DNA of 64,000 nucleotides from UBA1672 sp051967755 (lineage in GTDB: Bacteria; Pseudomonadota; Alphaproteobacteria; Micavibrionales; Micavibrionaceae). The position numbers and the translations under genes were made by a program. The notes below the pieces were generated by a model. That model did not search any database and was not told the DNA's origin. It worked only from the letters and a program-made list of their open reading frames with translations. Below are positions 46,550 through 56,691 of the stretch, in pieces (the stretch's first letter is position 1; each line of letters opens with the position of its first letter). Where the stretch lies: the NCBI GenBank assembly GCA_051967755.1, contig JBQDYD010000005.1, positions 124,001 to 188,000 of the forward strand, written 5' to 3'.

Positions 46550-47875
46550 ATGTATCCGGTATACTGGCTCGTTACATTTTTAAGTGCCCCTATCCTTCGT
46601 CTGATCTTAAAAAAACGCCTCTCCAAAGGTAAAGAGTCACAGTCACGATACCTTGAGAAAGCATCTATCATAAAAAAAGCCCGCCCGCCGGGAACGCTTA
46701 TTTGGGTGCATGGGGCCAGTGTGGGAGAAGCACAATCCGCGCTGATATTAATAAACAAAATCACGCAAAGTTATCCTAACATTAACGTCCTTATGACCAC
46801 GGGCACCTTAACATCCGCCACTTTGATGGAAAAGAAACTCCCCCCGAATGCGTTTCATCAATTCTATCCGTTGGACCACCCACAATGGGTTCAAAAATTC
46901 ATACAGCATTGGCAACCTGACGCGGTACTTTGGATGGAATCAGAATTATGGCCGAACATGCTTTCTGCGATCAAAGATGCACAAATACCCGCGGCCCTTA
47001 TCAATGCGCGCATGTCAGAGAAATCATTTCAAACATGGAAAAAAATACCGTCCCTTGCTAACAAAACGATTAGTACCTTTAATAGAATATTGTGCCAAAC
47101 CCCAACGGACCAAGGGTATTACAATGCTTTAGGCGCTACTGATACACTGGTCACTGATAATTTAAAATACAGTGCAGCCCCCTTGTCATGTGATCAAGAT
47201 GACTTAGAAACCCTACAGAAATCTATAACAGACAGGCCTGTTTGGCTGTACGCCAGCACACATGACGGCGAAGAACAAATAGCTTGCGAACTTCATCGTA
47301 AACTGTCCAAGGAAATTCCCGCATTACTCACGATTATTGTTCCAAGGCATCCTGAACGCCGTAATGAAATACGCTCAACATGCTCTGCCGGTGATCTTAA
47401 TTTCAAATTCCGCGGCGAGAATAAAGCACCGCCATCAAATACTGATCAGATCTATATCGCGGATACGCTTGGCGAATTAGGTCTGTTTTATACACTTTCC
47501 CCTGTTGCATGCATTGGCAGGTCATTAAGTAACGACGGCGGCGGTGGACATAATCCTATAGAAGCCGCGCAACAAAACACAGCCGTAATCCACGGAAAGA
47601 ACGTTCAAAACCTTCAAGATATTTACGATGAAATGAACAACGAAAATGCGGCCATTTGTGTTGATACCCCGCAAGACCTATATGATACCATTAGAGAGCT
47701 TCTCTTGAATAAAGATAAGTTAAAAGAAGCACAAGAAAAGGCGCTGATATTCTCACGCAAAAAGGTTGGAGTTATTGATGTTGTTATGTCAGAGCTTTTC
47801 CCCATCTTAGACAAATTACAAAACAATGGTAAGATATCTGTGAACATAGATAAGACAAGTAACGATGCCGCCTAA
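46550..47875 (+). CDS. waaA: 3-deoxy-D-manno-octulosonic acid transferase (Kdo transferase)
   Basis: 441 residues. WVHGASVGEAQSAL and the WMESELWPNML segment are diagnostic of WaaA/KdtA; the late NDGGGGHNPIEAAQ binds the CMP-Kdo donor. It adds Kdo to lipid A precursor at the inner membrane. Overlaps lpxK by 11 bp in a waaA-lpxK-lpxL operon. Confidence 0.96.
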   Translation: MYPVYWLVTFLSAPILRLILKKRLSKGKESQSRYLEKASIIKKARPPGTLIWVHGASVGEAQSALILINKITQSYPNINVLMTTGTLTSATLMEKKLPPNAFHQFYPLDHPQWVQKFIQHWQPDAVLWMESELWPNMLSAIKDAQIPAALINARMSEKSFQTWKKIPSLANKTISTFNRILCQTPTDQGYYNALGATDTLVTDNLKYSAAPLSCDQDDLETLQKSITDRPVWLYASTHDGEEQIACELHRKLSKEIPALLTIIVPRHPERRNEIRSTCSAGDLNFKFRGENKAPPSNTDQIYIADTLGELGLFYTLSPVACIGRSLSNDGGGGHNPIEAAQQNTAVIHGKNVQNLQDIYDEMNNENAAICVDTPQDLYDTIRELLLNKDKLKEAQEKALIFSRKKVGVIDVVMSELFPILDKLQNNGKISVNIDKTSNDAA

Positions 47876-48863
47876 GACACCGGAATTCTGGTACAGATCC
47901 GCAGACACAAAACCAACATGCCGAGAGAAAATTCTATACCCGGCGGCCGCGGCCTATCAAATTGGTCATCGGGCCAATCTGGCTTTAACCAAAACACAGG
48001 CCGCAAACATACCCGTTATTTGTATCGGTAACCTTACAGCAGGAGGAAGTGGCAAGACCCCTATCTGTCTGGCAATTCATAAAATCATACAGCAGCAACA
48101 GCTTTTTCATTCTCCCTTTTTCCTGACCCTTGGATATGGCGGCACTGCAACGCAACCGAAACGCATAGAGGATCATGATGATGCATCGACTGTTGGAGAT
48201 GAACCTTTAATCCTATCAAGCCATTGTAATACAATAATTTCCAAGAACCGTCACAGCGGTGCATGCTACGCGGATGAACTCGGTGCGGACTGCGTCATTA
48301 TGGATGACGGCCTGCAAAACCTTTCCTTAAAAAAGGATCTGACCTTTCTTGTGATTAACGGTGAAATGGGATTTGGAAACAACAAAACTATCCCGGCCGG
48401 CCCATTAAGGGAACCGTTACAAAACGCCCTGACACGTACAGATGCGATCATTCTAATAGGGGAAGATAAAAGAAATACGCTTCGCCCCATAGAGGGCAAA
48501 AAGCCGGTATTTAAATGTGATATCGCAATTCCTGAAAACAACGCCCCCGATAAGGATGAAGAATATGTCGCTTTTTGCGGTTTGGGTTACCCTGATAAGT
48601 TCTTCAATACATTACATACGCAGGGCTATAAAATATTGAGCTCTCACCCTTATCCTGATCATCATCTCTATAATGAAGCGGATTTAGCTTTCCTGACGGG
48701 TTTAGCAAAAGAAAGCAACACGCAATTAATCACAACAGAAAAAGACTATGTTAAAATACCAAAGCCATATAGAAGTATGGTTTCTATGTTGCCGATAGAA
48801 ATTGTATGGAAAGACGAAAGCGCGATAACTGCGTTTTTAAAAAACACTTTGGGTAAGTCATAA
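47865..48863 (+). CDS. lpxK: Tetraacyldisaccharide 4'-kinase
   Basis: 332 residues. The P-loop GNLTAGGSGKTP near residues 47-58 and IMDDGLQNLSLKKD are LpxK signatures. It phosphorylates the 4' position of the lipid A disaccharide. Translationally coupled to waaA. Confidence 0.96.
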   Translation: MPPKTPEFWYRSADTKPTCREKILYPAAAAYQIGHRANLALTKTQAANIPVICIGNLTAGGSGKTPICLAIHKIIQQQQLFHSPFFLTLGYGGTATQPKRIEDHDDASTVGDEPLILSSHCNTIISKNRHSGACYADELGADCVIMDDGLQNLSLKKDLTFLVINGEMGFGNNKTIPAGPLREPLQNALTRTDAIILIGEDKRNTLRPIEGKKPVFKCDIAIPENNAPDKDEEYVAFCGLGYPDKFFNTLHTQGYKILSSHPYPDHHLYNEADLAFLTGLAKESNTQLITTEKDYVKIPKPYRSMVSMLPIEIVWKDESAITAFLKNTLGKS

Positions 48864-49733
48864 ATGAAAAAAATTCGTTACGCCACAGAAGGGATCCTTC
48901 TGCATATCCTTTTTACATTTTTCAGGATATTACCACCGAGAACAGCTTCGGGTATCGGCGGATGGATTGGGCGGTCTCTAGGCCCGAAGCTAGCGGCAAA
49001 CCGTAAAGCCCGCAGACATATAGCAACCTGCCTACCTAATCTTTCATCCGATGAACAGGATAAAGTATTGATAGGCATGTGGGATAATCTGGGTCGTGTT
49101 ATTGCCGAATACCCACATCTTGAGAAAATTGGCGTTGAGCATACAACCATCGAAAACCAAGGGCGTGTTGAAGAGTTATTAAAAACAGAACAGCCGATTG
49201 TTTTCTTTGGCGGACATATCGCTAATTGGGAAGTAAACTCCATCGCCCTTCTTGCGCAATATGATAAGCCGATAACATTAACCTATCGCGCACCGAACAA
49301 CCCATGGACAGACCGCTTGCTAAACAAAGCCCGTACATTAGACGGTCGCTTAAGCGCATATCCGAAATCCCCTGAGAGTGGCCGCAAAATTCTCAGCGCT
49401 ATGCGTAAAAATGATGCGTTTGGTATTTTGATTGATCAAAAATATAATGAAGGTGTTGAGGTGCCTTTTTTCGGACAACCTGCGATGACAAATCCTATTT
49501 TTGTCCAGCTATGTCAAAAGTTTAAATGCCCGTTGATCCCGGTGAAGAACGTACGTCTTGGCGGCTGCGAATTTAGATTAACCCCCTACCCGCCACTTAA
49601 GTTATTTGATTCAAATGATAATCCGCGCCCTGTAGAAGACGTGATTAAGGATGCTCATACTCTTTTGGAAACCTGGATTAAAGAGCATCCTGAACAATGG
49701 ATATGGATGCACCGCAGGTGGATGAACACCTAA
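48864..49733 (+). CDS. Lipid A late acyltransferase, LpxL/HtrB family
   Basis: 289 residues. N-terminal hydrophobic anchor, catalytic HX4E in GGHIANWE, and the C-terminal EHPEQWIWMHRRW typical of LpxL/LpxM. Starts directly after the lpxK stop. It transfers a secondary acyl chain to Kdo-lipid A. Convergent with the HD-domain gene, 3 bp apart. Confidence 0.95.
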   Translation: MKKIRYATEGILLHILFTFFRILPPRTASGIGGWIGRSLGPKLAANRKARRHIATCLPNLSSDEQDKVLIGMWDNLGRVIAEYPHLEKIGVEHTTIENQGRVEELLKTEQPIVFFGGHIANWEVNSIALLAQYDKPITLTYRAPNNPWTDRLLNKARTLDGRLSAYPKSPESGRKILSAMRKNDAFGILIDQKYNEGVEVPFFGQPAMTNPIFVQLCQKFKCPLIPVKNVRLGGCEFRLTPYPPLKLFDSNDNPRPVEDVIKDAHTLLETWIKEHPEQWIWMHRRWMNT

Positions 49734-49736
49734 ACA

Positions 49737-50807
49737 TTAGACATAGGACTTATTACCATTCTTAAAGTCCTGCATAATGCGCCCTTTAATGGTTTTTAGA
49801 TTATCGTCAGCCAAATAGCTGCCTGCATCTGTTAAAAATCCGCCATTACATACTTTTTCTAAAAACAGCAACGTATCCTCCGGATATGCGCCTATGTCTC
49901 CGTATTCCTGACTTACGCAGACTGTTTCATACTTGGTTATGTCATAATCCACACCTGCAGAATTCATTATATCCGCCTCATGCAGGATCACACACAAAAG
50001 TGCGAGCTGCTGATCTCGCTCCAGACGCATTAGTTCTTCTGATAACGATAAGCCGCCCTGCCCCTTGATACTAAAATGGTACTCATATGCGACTTTGATT
50101 TGGCTGGACGGGCTGATTGGGTCACCAAAGGGGGCTGTATCTGTACCAATCAACATCAACAAAATATCATTTAAAAAATCTTCACTCACACCCGTTTTTG
50201 CCAAAAACGGGTACGCCAATGTATAGGATGCCTTTTCAAGGCGCGCCATATGGTATTTTCGATCAACAATATTACTGCCACCATTGTGACCTAAATCATG
50301 AATACATGCCGCAACAACCAATTTCGCGACAGATTCCTGATCCAAAACTTTATCTTTAAACAACCTGTTATGTATTGTCAGCATACGAACAAGGTGCAAC
50401 AAGACCTTTCGGAAATGCAGGTTATTATGATACGGCATATCATTATTAACCTCGGCCAAGACAGATGCAACTAACATCGCATCAATCAGGCTTCGGTGTG
50501 CCTCATAATCAAAACCAAAAGCACCAACAACATACGCAATCATTGACGGAGAACAAAAGCGATCCTTCCCATCATGCCAGGACACAATCAAATCACGCGT
50601 TTTAACATTATTATCCGCTACATCATCCGTTTGGTCACAAATCTCACTCAATTTCACCTGCGCAAGATCTACACATTCCTGTAAGTTTTCTGAAATTTTA
50701 AGGACTGTATTCTCTATCTCACCGCCGGAGACCCACGAACCATCCGGCTGTACCGAGCGTAAAAAATCAAATGCATTTTTTGATAATTCTTTTATTTCGC
50801 GATCCAT
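49737..50807 (-). CDS. HD/PDEase-type metal-dependent phosphohydrolase
   Basis: 356 residues. The metal site is visible as MPYHNNLHFRKVL, then CIHDLGHNGGSN (HD) and LHEADIMNSAG (Asp). The YHNxxH opening is like eukaryotic-type cyclic nucleotide phosphodiesterases. Soluble. Substrate unknown; a cyclic nucleotide is possible. Confidence 0.82.
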   Translation of the reverse strand: MDREIKELSKNAFDFLRSVQPDGSWVSGGEIENTVLKISENLQECVDLAQVKLSEICDQTDDVADNNVKTRDLIVSWHDGKDRFCSPSMIAYVVGAFGFDYEAHRSLIDAMLVASVLAEVNNDMPYHNNLHFRKVLLHLVRMLTIHNRLFKDKVLDQESVAKLVVAACIHDLGHNGGSNIVDRKYHMARLEKASYTLAYPFLAKTGVSEDFLNDILLMLIGTDTAPFGDPISPSSQIKVAYEYHFSIKGQGGLSLSEELMRLERDQQLALLCVILHEADIMNSAGVDYDITKYETVCVSQEYGDIGAYPEDTLLFLEKVCNGGFLTDAGSYLADDNLKTIKGRIMQDFKNGNKSYV

Positions 50808-50997
50808 TACAATACTTCAAGATTGTTTCACAAAAGCAATTATAGTACCTCGCACTTTTAGATCAAAGCGTCTAGTGAAACTTTTCATTTTAATCACAAA
50901 GATTCGTTTACATTTGATTATAGACGAAGTTTGAGGCATAACCTTTGTTCGACTATATGTTATTACGTTTAAAAAAGTGCAAATAAAGGCAAAACAA

Positions 50998-52392
50998 ATG
51001 TCACAAACATGGACACCACAGAGCTGGAGAGAGAAACCGGCATTACAACTTCCGGAATATAAGGATAAGGTTGTATTAAAAGAGACAGAGGAAGAACTTA
51101 GTAAACTGCCTCCTCTTGTGTTCGCAGGAGAAGCCAGAAGCCTTCAGAATCGTTTGGGTGAAGTCGCACAAGGTAAGGCTTTCTTATTACAAGGTGGCGA
51201 TTGTGCAGAAAGTTTCGCCGAATTTAATGCAAACAAAATCAGAGATACTTTCCGCGCCATCCTTCAAATGGCTGTGGTGATGACATATGCGGGTTCACTG
51301 CCCATAGTAAAAGTCGGTCGTATGGCCGGACAGTTCGCAAAACCGCGTTCAAGCGATACGGAAACACAAGGCGATATAACTTTGCCCAGTTATCGCGGAG
51401 ACAATATTAACGCGCTTGAATTTTCTGCTGAAGCAAGAGAGCCGGACCCAAGACGCATGATCTTGGCGTACCATCAGGCCTCTTCGACGCTGAACTTGTT
51501 ACGCGCATTCGCATCAGGTGGGTATGCCAACCTTAACAAAGTGCAAAAATGGAACCTTGGATTTGTGGCAAACAGCCCACTGGGTGAAAGATATCAGGAC
51601 TTGGCAAACCGCATCAGTGAAGCTCTAAGCTTTATGGAAGCATGTGGCATTACCCCTGAAAACGTGCCCACACTAAAAGAAACAGAATTTTATACGTCTC
51701 ATGAAGCTTTGCTCCTTCCGTATGAGGAAGCTCTTACACGTACAGACAGCCTAACAGGTGATTGGTATGATACTTCTGCCCATATGCTGTGGATTGGTGC
51801 AAGAACGCATCAAGCAGAAAATGCGCAAATTGAATTTGTACGCGGTATCAAAAACCCACTAGGGCTAAAATGCTCACCTGCTATGGACCCTGATGAGTTA
51901 ATCAGACTGATTGATGTGGTAAACCCGGAAAATATACCAGGTCGATTAACGTTGATTGCACGTATGGGATATGAACAAGTTGAAGAGAAGCTTGCCCCGC
52001 TTGTCCGTGCAGTAGAAAAAGAAGGACGCAGCGTTGTCTGGTCTTGTGACCCGATGCATGGCAACACGATCAAGGCAGAATCCGGTTATAAAACCAGACC
52101 ATTCGATAATATCTTGGCCGAAGTTCGCGGGTTCTTTAATGTTCACAAAGCTGAGGGCACACACCCGGGCGGTATTCATATTGAAATGACCGGCCAAGAT
52201 GTCACTGAATGCGTTGGCGGAGCGGAGGCAATCGCCGATGGCGACCTTTCCAGCCGTTATCACACGCATTGCGACCCCAGACTGAATGCAAACCAAGCTT
52301 TGGAATTGGCATTTTTGATTTCTGATGAGCTAAAAGATATCCGTAAGCCCGATGATGCAGATGAATTTCAGGATTTAACCGCAGCGGAATAA
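50998..52392 (+). CDS. 3-deoxy-7-phosphoheptulonate synthase, class II
   Basis: 464 residues from the ATG at 50998; a GTG at 50977 also lies in frame but lacks support. Starts SQTWTPQSWREKPA, with LLQGGDCAESF, KVGRMAGQFAKPR, VWSCDPMHGN and MTGQDVTECVGGA: the plant/actinobacterial-type (AroA-II) DAHP synthase. First step of the shikimate pathway, condensing PEP and erythrose-4-phosphate. Followed 4 bp later by nadE. Confidence 0.97.
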   Translation: MSQTWTPQSWREKPALQLPEYKDKVVLKETEEELSKLPPLVFAGEARSLQNRLGEVAQGKAFLLQGGDCAESFAEFNANKIRDTFRAILQMAVVMTYAGSLPIVKVGRMAGQFAKPRSSDTETQGDITLPSYRGDNINALEFSAEAREPDPRRMILAYHQASSTLNLLRAFASGGYANLNKVQKWNLGFVANSPLGERYQDLANRISEALSFMEACGITPENVPTLKETEFYTSHEALLLPYEEALTRTDSLTGDWYDTSAHMLWIGARTHQAENAQIEFVRGIKNPLGLKCSPAMDPDELIRLIDVVNPENIPGRLTLIARMGYEQVEEKLAPLVRAVEKEGRSVVWSCDPMHGNTIKAESGYKTRPFDNILAEVRGFFNVHKAEGTHPGGIHIEMTGQDVTECVGGAEAIADGDLSSRYHTHCDPRLNANQALELAFLISDELKDIRKPDDADEFQDLTAAE

Positions 52393-52396
52393 ACCA

Positions 52397-54061
52397 ATGA
52401 GCAGCGATACTTTGCGACTTACTCTGGCACAGTTAAACCCGGTTGTCGGTGACATAAAGGGTAACGCGCAAAGAATGCAGGACGTTTGGAAAGATAATCA
52501 GCAGTCCGCTGATTTGGTTGTTTTCCCTGAATTATTTTTATGTGGCTACCCGCCTGAGGATTTGGTTTTAAACACATCCTTTATCAATGCAATGCACGCC
52601 GAAGTCGATAATATTTGCGTACAAAGCAAAGACTATAGCGCGGCGGCGCTTATTCCTACAATTTGGTATGAGAATAATACAATCTACAATGCCGTTTTGC
52701 TGGTTAATCGAGGCCAAATTCAGGATATCCGCTTTAAACACAAGCTTCCTAATAACTATGTTTTTGATGAACCACGCACCTTTGAGAGCGGGCCGTTACC
52801 CTCCCCCATATCCTTTAAGGGGCATAAGCTCGGCGTGATGATTTGCGAAGATGTGTGGCATGTAGATGTGCCGCGTCATTTGAAAAATTGTGGTGCTGAA
52901 ATTCTAATCGCAATTAACGGAAGCCCCTTTCACACCTACCAGCAAGATGAGCGCAAATCAGTCGCCGTAGAAGCCATATTAGAAACCGATTTGGATCTGA
53001 TTTACCTCAACATGGTTGGCGGGCAAGATGAACTCGCATTTGACGGCCGATCTTTCGTCATGACCAAAGACCGCCAGATGCAATATATGGCCCCAAGCTT
53101 TGAAGAAACTATTTTTGATCTGCATGTTTCATCTAAAAACGGGCAAACAACCATAACAGTCAATGATGATGCCCCCATATACGAGAATAAGGGCCCCCTT
53201 TCATTGATTTATGATGCCTTATGCATGGGCGTCCGCGACTATGTTCGCAAGAACGGCTTTAAAAAGGTTCTGATTGGATTATCAGGCGGCATAGACAGCG
53301 CGTTAACTGCTGCTATCGCAGTAGATGCACTAGGCGCAGAAAATGTACGATGCATTATGTTACCGTCTGAATTTACTTCACAGGATAGTTTGGATGATGC
53401 AAAACAATGCGCAGAAAACCTTGGGGTTGCCTATGAAATCATCCCGATTAAAGACATAGTCAGCAGCTTTGAGCAAGCCATACCAAACCTATCAGGCCTT
53501 GGGCATGAAAATACCCAAAGCCGCGTGCGTGGTGCAATCCTGATGGCGCAATCAAATATGAGTGGTGAAATGCTACTTACGACAGGCAATAAAAGCGAGA
53601 TGGCAGTCGGTTATTGCACCTTGTATGGGGATATGAATGGCGGATTCAACGCAATCAAGGATGTTTATAAGACAGATGTTTACCGCCTATCTGAGTGGCG
53701 CAATGAACAAGGAAAATCCATCCCTGAGCGTATTATAACCAAAGCGCCAAGCGCAGAACTGCGTGATAACCAAACAGACCAAGACAGCCTGCCTGAATAC
53801 GACCTTCTGGATGATGTGCTTCGCTTACTTATTGAATATGATAATGTGAATTGGAATTCCGCGCCCAAGATATTACAAGAAAAGCGACAAAGATGCCTAG
53901 AGCATCCGGAAATTATAGACAAAGTTTCGCGTCTATTAAAGAACACAGAATTTAAACGGTTCCAGGCACCTCCGGGCACACGTATTTCATTCCGCGCCTT
54001 CGGACGTGATCGCAGGTATCCTTTGACCAATCGATTTGTAAATAAGATTGAAAAAGCTTAG
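52397..54061 (+). CDS. nadE: Glutamine-dependent NAD+ synthetase
   Basis: 554 residues with two domains. N-terminal nitrilase-like glutaminase: Glu in FPELFLCGYPPEDL, Lys in KLPNNYVFDEPR, Cys in GVMICEDVW. C-terminal ATP-pyrophosphatase synthetase: LSGGIDSALTAAIA and TGNKSEMAVGYCTLYGD. Converts deamido-NAD to NAD with glutamine-derived ammonia. Confidence 0.97.
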   Translation: MSSDTLRLTLAQLNPVVGDIKGNAQRMQDVWKDNQQSADLVVFPELFLCGYPPEDLVLNTSFINAMHAEVDNICVQSKDYSAAALIPTIWYENNTIYNAVLLVNRGQIQDIRFKHKLPNNYVFDEPRTFESGPLPSPISFKGHKLGVMICEDVWHVDVPRHLKNCGAEILIAINGSPFHTYQQDERKSVAVEAILETDLDLIYLNMVGGQDELAFDGRSFVMTKDRQMQYMAPSFEETIFDLHVSSKNGQTTITVNDDAPIYENKGPLSLIYDALCMGVRDYVRKNGFKKVLIGLSGGIDSALTAAIAVDALGAENVRCIMLPSEFTSQDSLDDAKQCAENLGVAYEIIPIKDIVSSFEQAIPNLSGLGHENTQSRVRGAILMAQSNMSGEMLLTTGNKSEMAVGYCTLYGDMNGGFNAIKDVYKTDVYRLSEWRNEQGKSIPERIITKAPSAELRDNQTDQDSLPEYDLLDDVLRLLIEYDNVNWNSAPKILQEKRQRCLEHPEIIDKVSRLLKNTEFKRFQAPPGTRISFRAFGRDRRYPLTNRFVNKIEKA

Positions 54062-54117
54062 TAATCCCGCTATTTAGAAGAACTTAAAAATAAAAACGAA
54101 AAGAACAAGAGACACCC

Positions 54118-55464
54118 ATGAGCGTAAAAGTAAGATTTGCCCCCTCACCCACTGGTATGATGCATGTTGGTAATGCTCGTACGGCCCTGATTACATGGCT
54201 GTTCACGCGTGCGAATGATGGCCACTTTCTATTACGGATTGATGACACAGACCAAGAGCGCTCTAAATATGAATATGAACAAGCGATTGAGCATGGACTG
54301 AAATGGATGGGCATGGACTGGGACGAAAAGACCCGTCAAAAAGATCGTATGGACATTTATGAGGCAAAGATTGACCAGCTGAAATCTGATGGTCGCCTTT
54401 ATCCATGTTATGAAACACCAGAAGAGCTTGAGCTTAAGCGTAAAAGCCAACTATCTCGTAAATTACCACCGATTTATGATCGCGAGTCACTTGAGCTGAG
54501 TGAAGACAAAGTTAAAGCATATGAAGCAGAAGGTCGCCGCCCGCATTGGCGTTTTAAGTTAGAGCACAAACCGATTGAATGGGACGATATCGTACGAGGC
54601 CCTGTGAAATTTAACGGTGCTGACCTATCTGATCCTGTATTAATCCGTGAAGACGGTAGCCCGCTCTATCACATCTGTTCTGTGATTGATGATGTCGAAT
54701 ATGGCATCACCCATGTTATACGCGGCGAGGACCACGTTTCAAACACGGCCTGCCACGTTCAAATGTTTGAAGCACTGGGCGCGAAGCCACCAATTTTTGC
54801 ACACCTCCCGCTTTTATCCGATAAGGCCGGTGGCAAACTATCAAAAAGAATTGGATCCCTCAGCTTAAAAGATTTAGGTGACAACGGTTTAGAGGCAATG
54901 GCCATAGTAAGCCTTATGGCGCGCCTTGGATCATCTGACCCTATTGAGCCTTTTACAGATATCAAAGACGTAATTAAGAACTTTGACCTTTCAAAATTCT
55001 CACGTGGGACGCCTAAATTTGATGAGGAAGAATTAAACCGCCTAAACGCAAAAATCCTCCATGAAATGGATTATAGCGCGGCGAAGCCTAGGCTGAATGA
55101 GGCCGGATTATCTGATATGGATGAGGAATTCTGGCTGACTGTGCGTCCGAACATTGAAAAAATCACCGACGCCAAAGAATGGTGGCGCGTTGCAAACGGG
55201 CCTGTTACTCCGGTTATCGAAGATGAAGAATTTGCGCTTATGGCACTTGATGTTCTTCCTTCTACGCCATGGGATGAAAACACATGGAAAGAATGGACCA
55301 GTGCGGTAAAAGAGAAAACCGGCCGCAAGGGAAAGCAACTTTTCATGCCACTGAGGCGCGCCCTAACAGGGATGGAACACGGCCCCGAACTTGGCTTGTT
55401 ACTCCTTCTTATTGGGGAAGAAAAAGTCAAAAAGAGATTACAGCACAGCAGAAAAGCGGCCTGA
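54118..55464 (+). CDS. gltX: Glutamate--tRNA ligase
   Basis: 448 residues. HIGH-type motif as PSPTGMMHVGNARTAL and the KMSKS-type KLSKRIGS. Class I synthetase. It is short in the anticodon-binding part, as in the smaller of the two GltX forms that many alphaproteobacteria carry; it may therefore charge a subset of tRNAs (family knowledge, not shown here). Confidence 0.95.
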   Translation: MSVKVRFAPSPTGMMHVGNARTALITWLFTRANDGHFLLRIDDTDQERSKYEYEQAIEHGLKWMGMDWDEKTRQKDRMDIYEAKIDQLKSDGRLYPCYETPEELELKRKSQLSRKLPPIYDRESLELSEDKVKAYEAEGRRPHWRFKLEHKPIEWDDIVRGPVKFNGADLSDPVLIREDGSPLYHICSVIDDVEYGITHVIRGEDHVSNTACHVQMFEALGAKPPIFAHLPLLSDKAGGKLSKRIGSLSLKDLGDNGLEAMAIVSLMARLGSSDPIEPFTDIKDVIKNFDLSKFSRGTPKFDEEELNRLNAKILHEMDYSAAKPRLNEAGLSDMDEEFWLTVRPNIEKITDAKEWWRVANGPVTPVIEDEEFALMALDVLPSTPWDENTWKEWTSAVKEKTGRKGKQLFMPLRRALTGMEHGPELGLLLLLIGEEKVKKRLQHSRKAA

Positions 55465-55479
55465 TACCAGACCGCCTTT
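55453..55479 (+). terminator. Possible terminator at the gltX end
   Basis: AAAG-CGG ... CCG-CCTTT arms overlap the stop codon, with one bulged C and a short T run. Weak; no other candidate in the gap to 55532. Confidence 0.35.
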
Positions 55480-55531
55480 CCGTTCGCTTACTTGGAAACT
55501 GATTAATTCTTAGTTCCAAAATTCTTATTAT

Positions 55532-55768
55532 TTAATGTGATCTATTTTTTAGAGAATAGAGAAATTTCTCTAAACGTTTTGCATCATCCGCGGATGCTTG
55601 CGGCCATAAAAGCTCAACCGTATTGTAAAATGCCTGACGACCCTCAGTAAAAAGGTGATCACATAACAATACCTTACGCCTTGGCGTTAACTCAGAAAAC
55701 TCTTCAATAACATTAAATCTACTATCATTGCTATCCGCAATGTCACGCAGCCCAGATTTCATTAACAT
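55532..55768 (-). CDS. Small hypothetical protein
   Basis: 78 residues, preceded by a strong GGGGGTGA ribosome-binding site before the ATG. Mostly helical with Arg/Lys/Asp/Glu (ELTPRRKVLLCDHLFTEG, SADDAKRLEKFLYSL). No known family. Free-standing between gltX and trmJ. Confidence 0.65.
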   Translation of the reverse strand: MLMKSGLRDIADSNDSRFNVIEEFSELTPRRKVLLCDHLFTEGRQAFYNTVELLWPQASADDAKRLEKFLYSLKNRSH

Positions 55769-55897
55769 TACATCACCCCCAGATTTTGTATTTTAATTAC
55801 TTATTATTTTTATTATTAGACCTAAAGTTATACATGCTTTTGTATATAAAGTAAAGTTTGACTGACTATCGCAATTAAATCAAGAATTATTGAAAAT

Positions 55898-56638
55898 ATG
55901 ACACATTCAAATCCGGCAATCATTCTCGTAAACCCGCAAATGGGCGAAAATATTGGTGCTACAGCGCGCGCGATGCTTAACTTTGGCTTAACTGACTTGC
56001 GCCTGGTCAACCCACGCGACGGATGGCCAAATGAAAGGGCTACTGCTACGGCGTCAGGCGCATTAGATATAATGCCCGCCCCTAGCGTGTATGAGTCCTT
56101 CAGTGATTCTATCAAAGACCTGCATTATGTGTTGGCTACGACCAGCAGGGATAGAGATATGGTCAAACCCGTCCATACACCCGAGGCAGCTTCGCATACC
56201 CTTATTCAGCGAAGCGAAAACCAACAAAACACAGGATTCGTTTTCGGATGTGAACGCACAGGCATCACAAATGAAGATTTAGCCCTCTGTCAGGGCATTA
56301 TTAATATTCCCGCGAATAACGATTTCGCATCACTTAACCTTGCGCAAGCGGTTCTGCTAATCGCGTACCAATGGCGCATAGCCGTTGATGCACACACACC
56401 GCAAGAAGCCAGCCAACAAGAAGTTCACATCCCTGCCCGCCAGGATGACATCCATGGATTTCTGGCCAGACTTCAAAAAGATTTGGAAGATCGAAAATTT
56501 TTCAGATCCGAGGGTTTAAAAGCAACCATGGTCAGGAACATTCAAAACATTTTTACGCGCGCCGATATCTCAGATCAGGAGCTCAGAACGCTACATGGTA
56601 TTCTATCTGCACTAAGGGGCAATAAAACACCAAAATAA
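55898..56638 (+). CDS. trmJ: tRNA (cytidine/uridine-2'-O-)-methyltransferase, TrmJ-like
   Basis: 246 residues of the SPOUT fold. Motifs: ILVNPQMGENIGATARAMLNFG, GFVFGCERTGITNED and NDFASLNLAQAVLLIAY, the latter two forming the SAM-binding knot. The C-terminal ~70 residues are the TrmJ-type helical extension. Methylates position 32 of tRNA in homologues. Confidence 0.92.
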   Translation: MTHSNPAIILVNPQMGENIGATARAMLNFGLTDLRLVNPRDGWPNERATATASGALDIMPAPSVYESFSDSIKDLHYVLATTSRDRDMVKPVHTPEAASHTLIQRSENQQNTGFVFGCERTGITNEDLALCQGIINIPANNDFASLNLAQAVLLIAYQWRIAVDAHTPQEASQQEVHIPARQDDIHGFLARLQKDLEDRKFFRSEGLKATMVRNIQNIFTRADISDQELRTLHGILSALRGNKTPK

Positions 56639-56664
56639 AAAGCCGCCCATATGAGCGACTTTTA
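56636..56664. terminator. Terminator between trmJ and rpsD
   Basis: Arms AAAG-CGC and GCG-CTTTT with one mismatch around a CATATG-containing loop, A-run before and T-run after. It lies between convergent trmJ and rpsD and could serve both. Confidence 0.6.
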
Positions 56665-56691
56665 AAAACCTTATTTCTAATCCCGCTATCC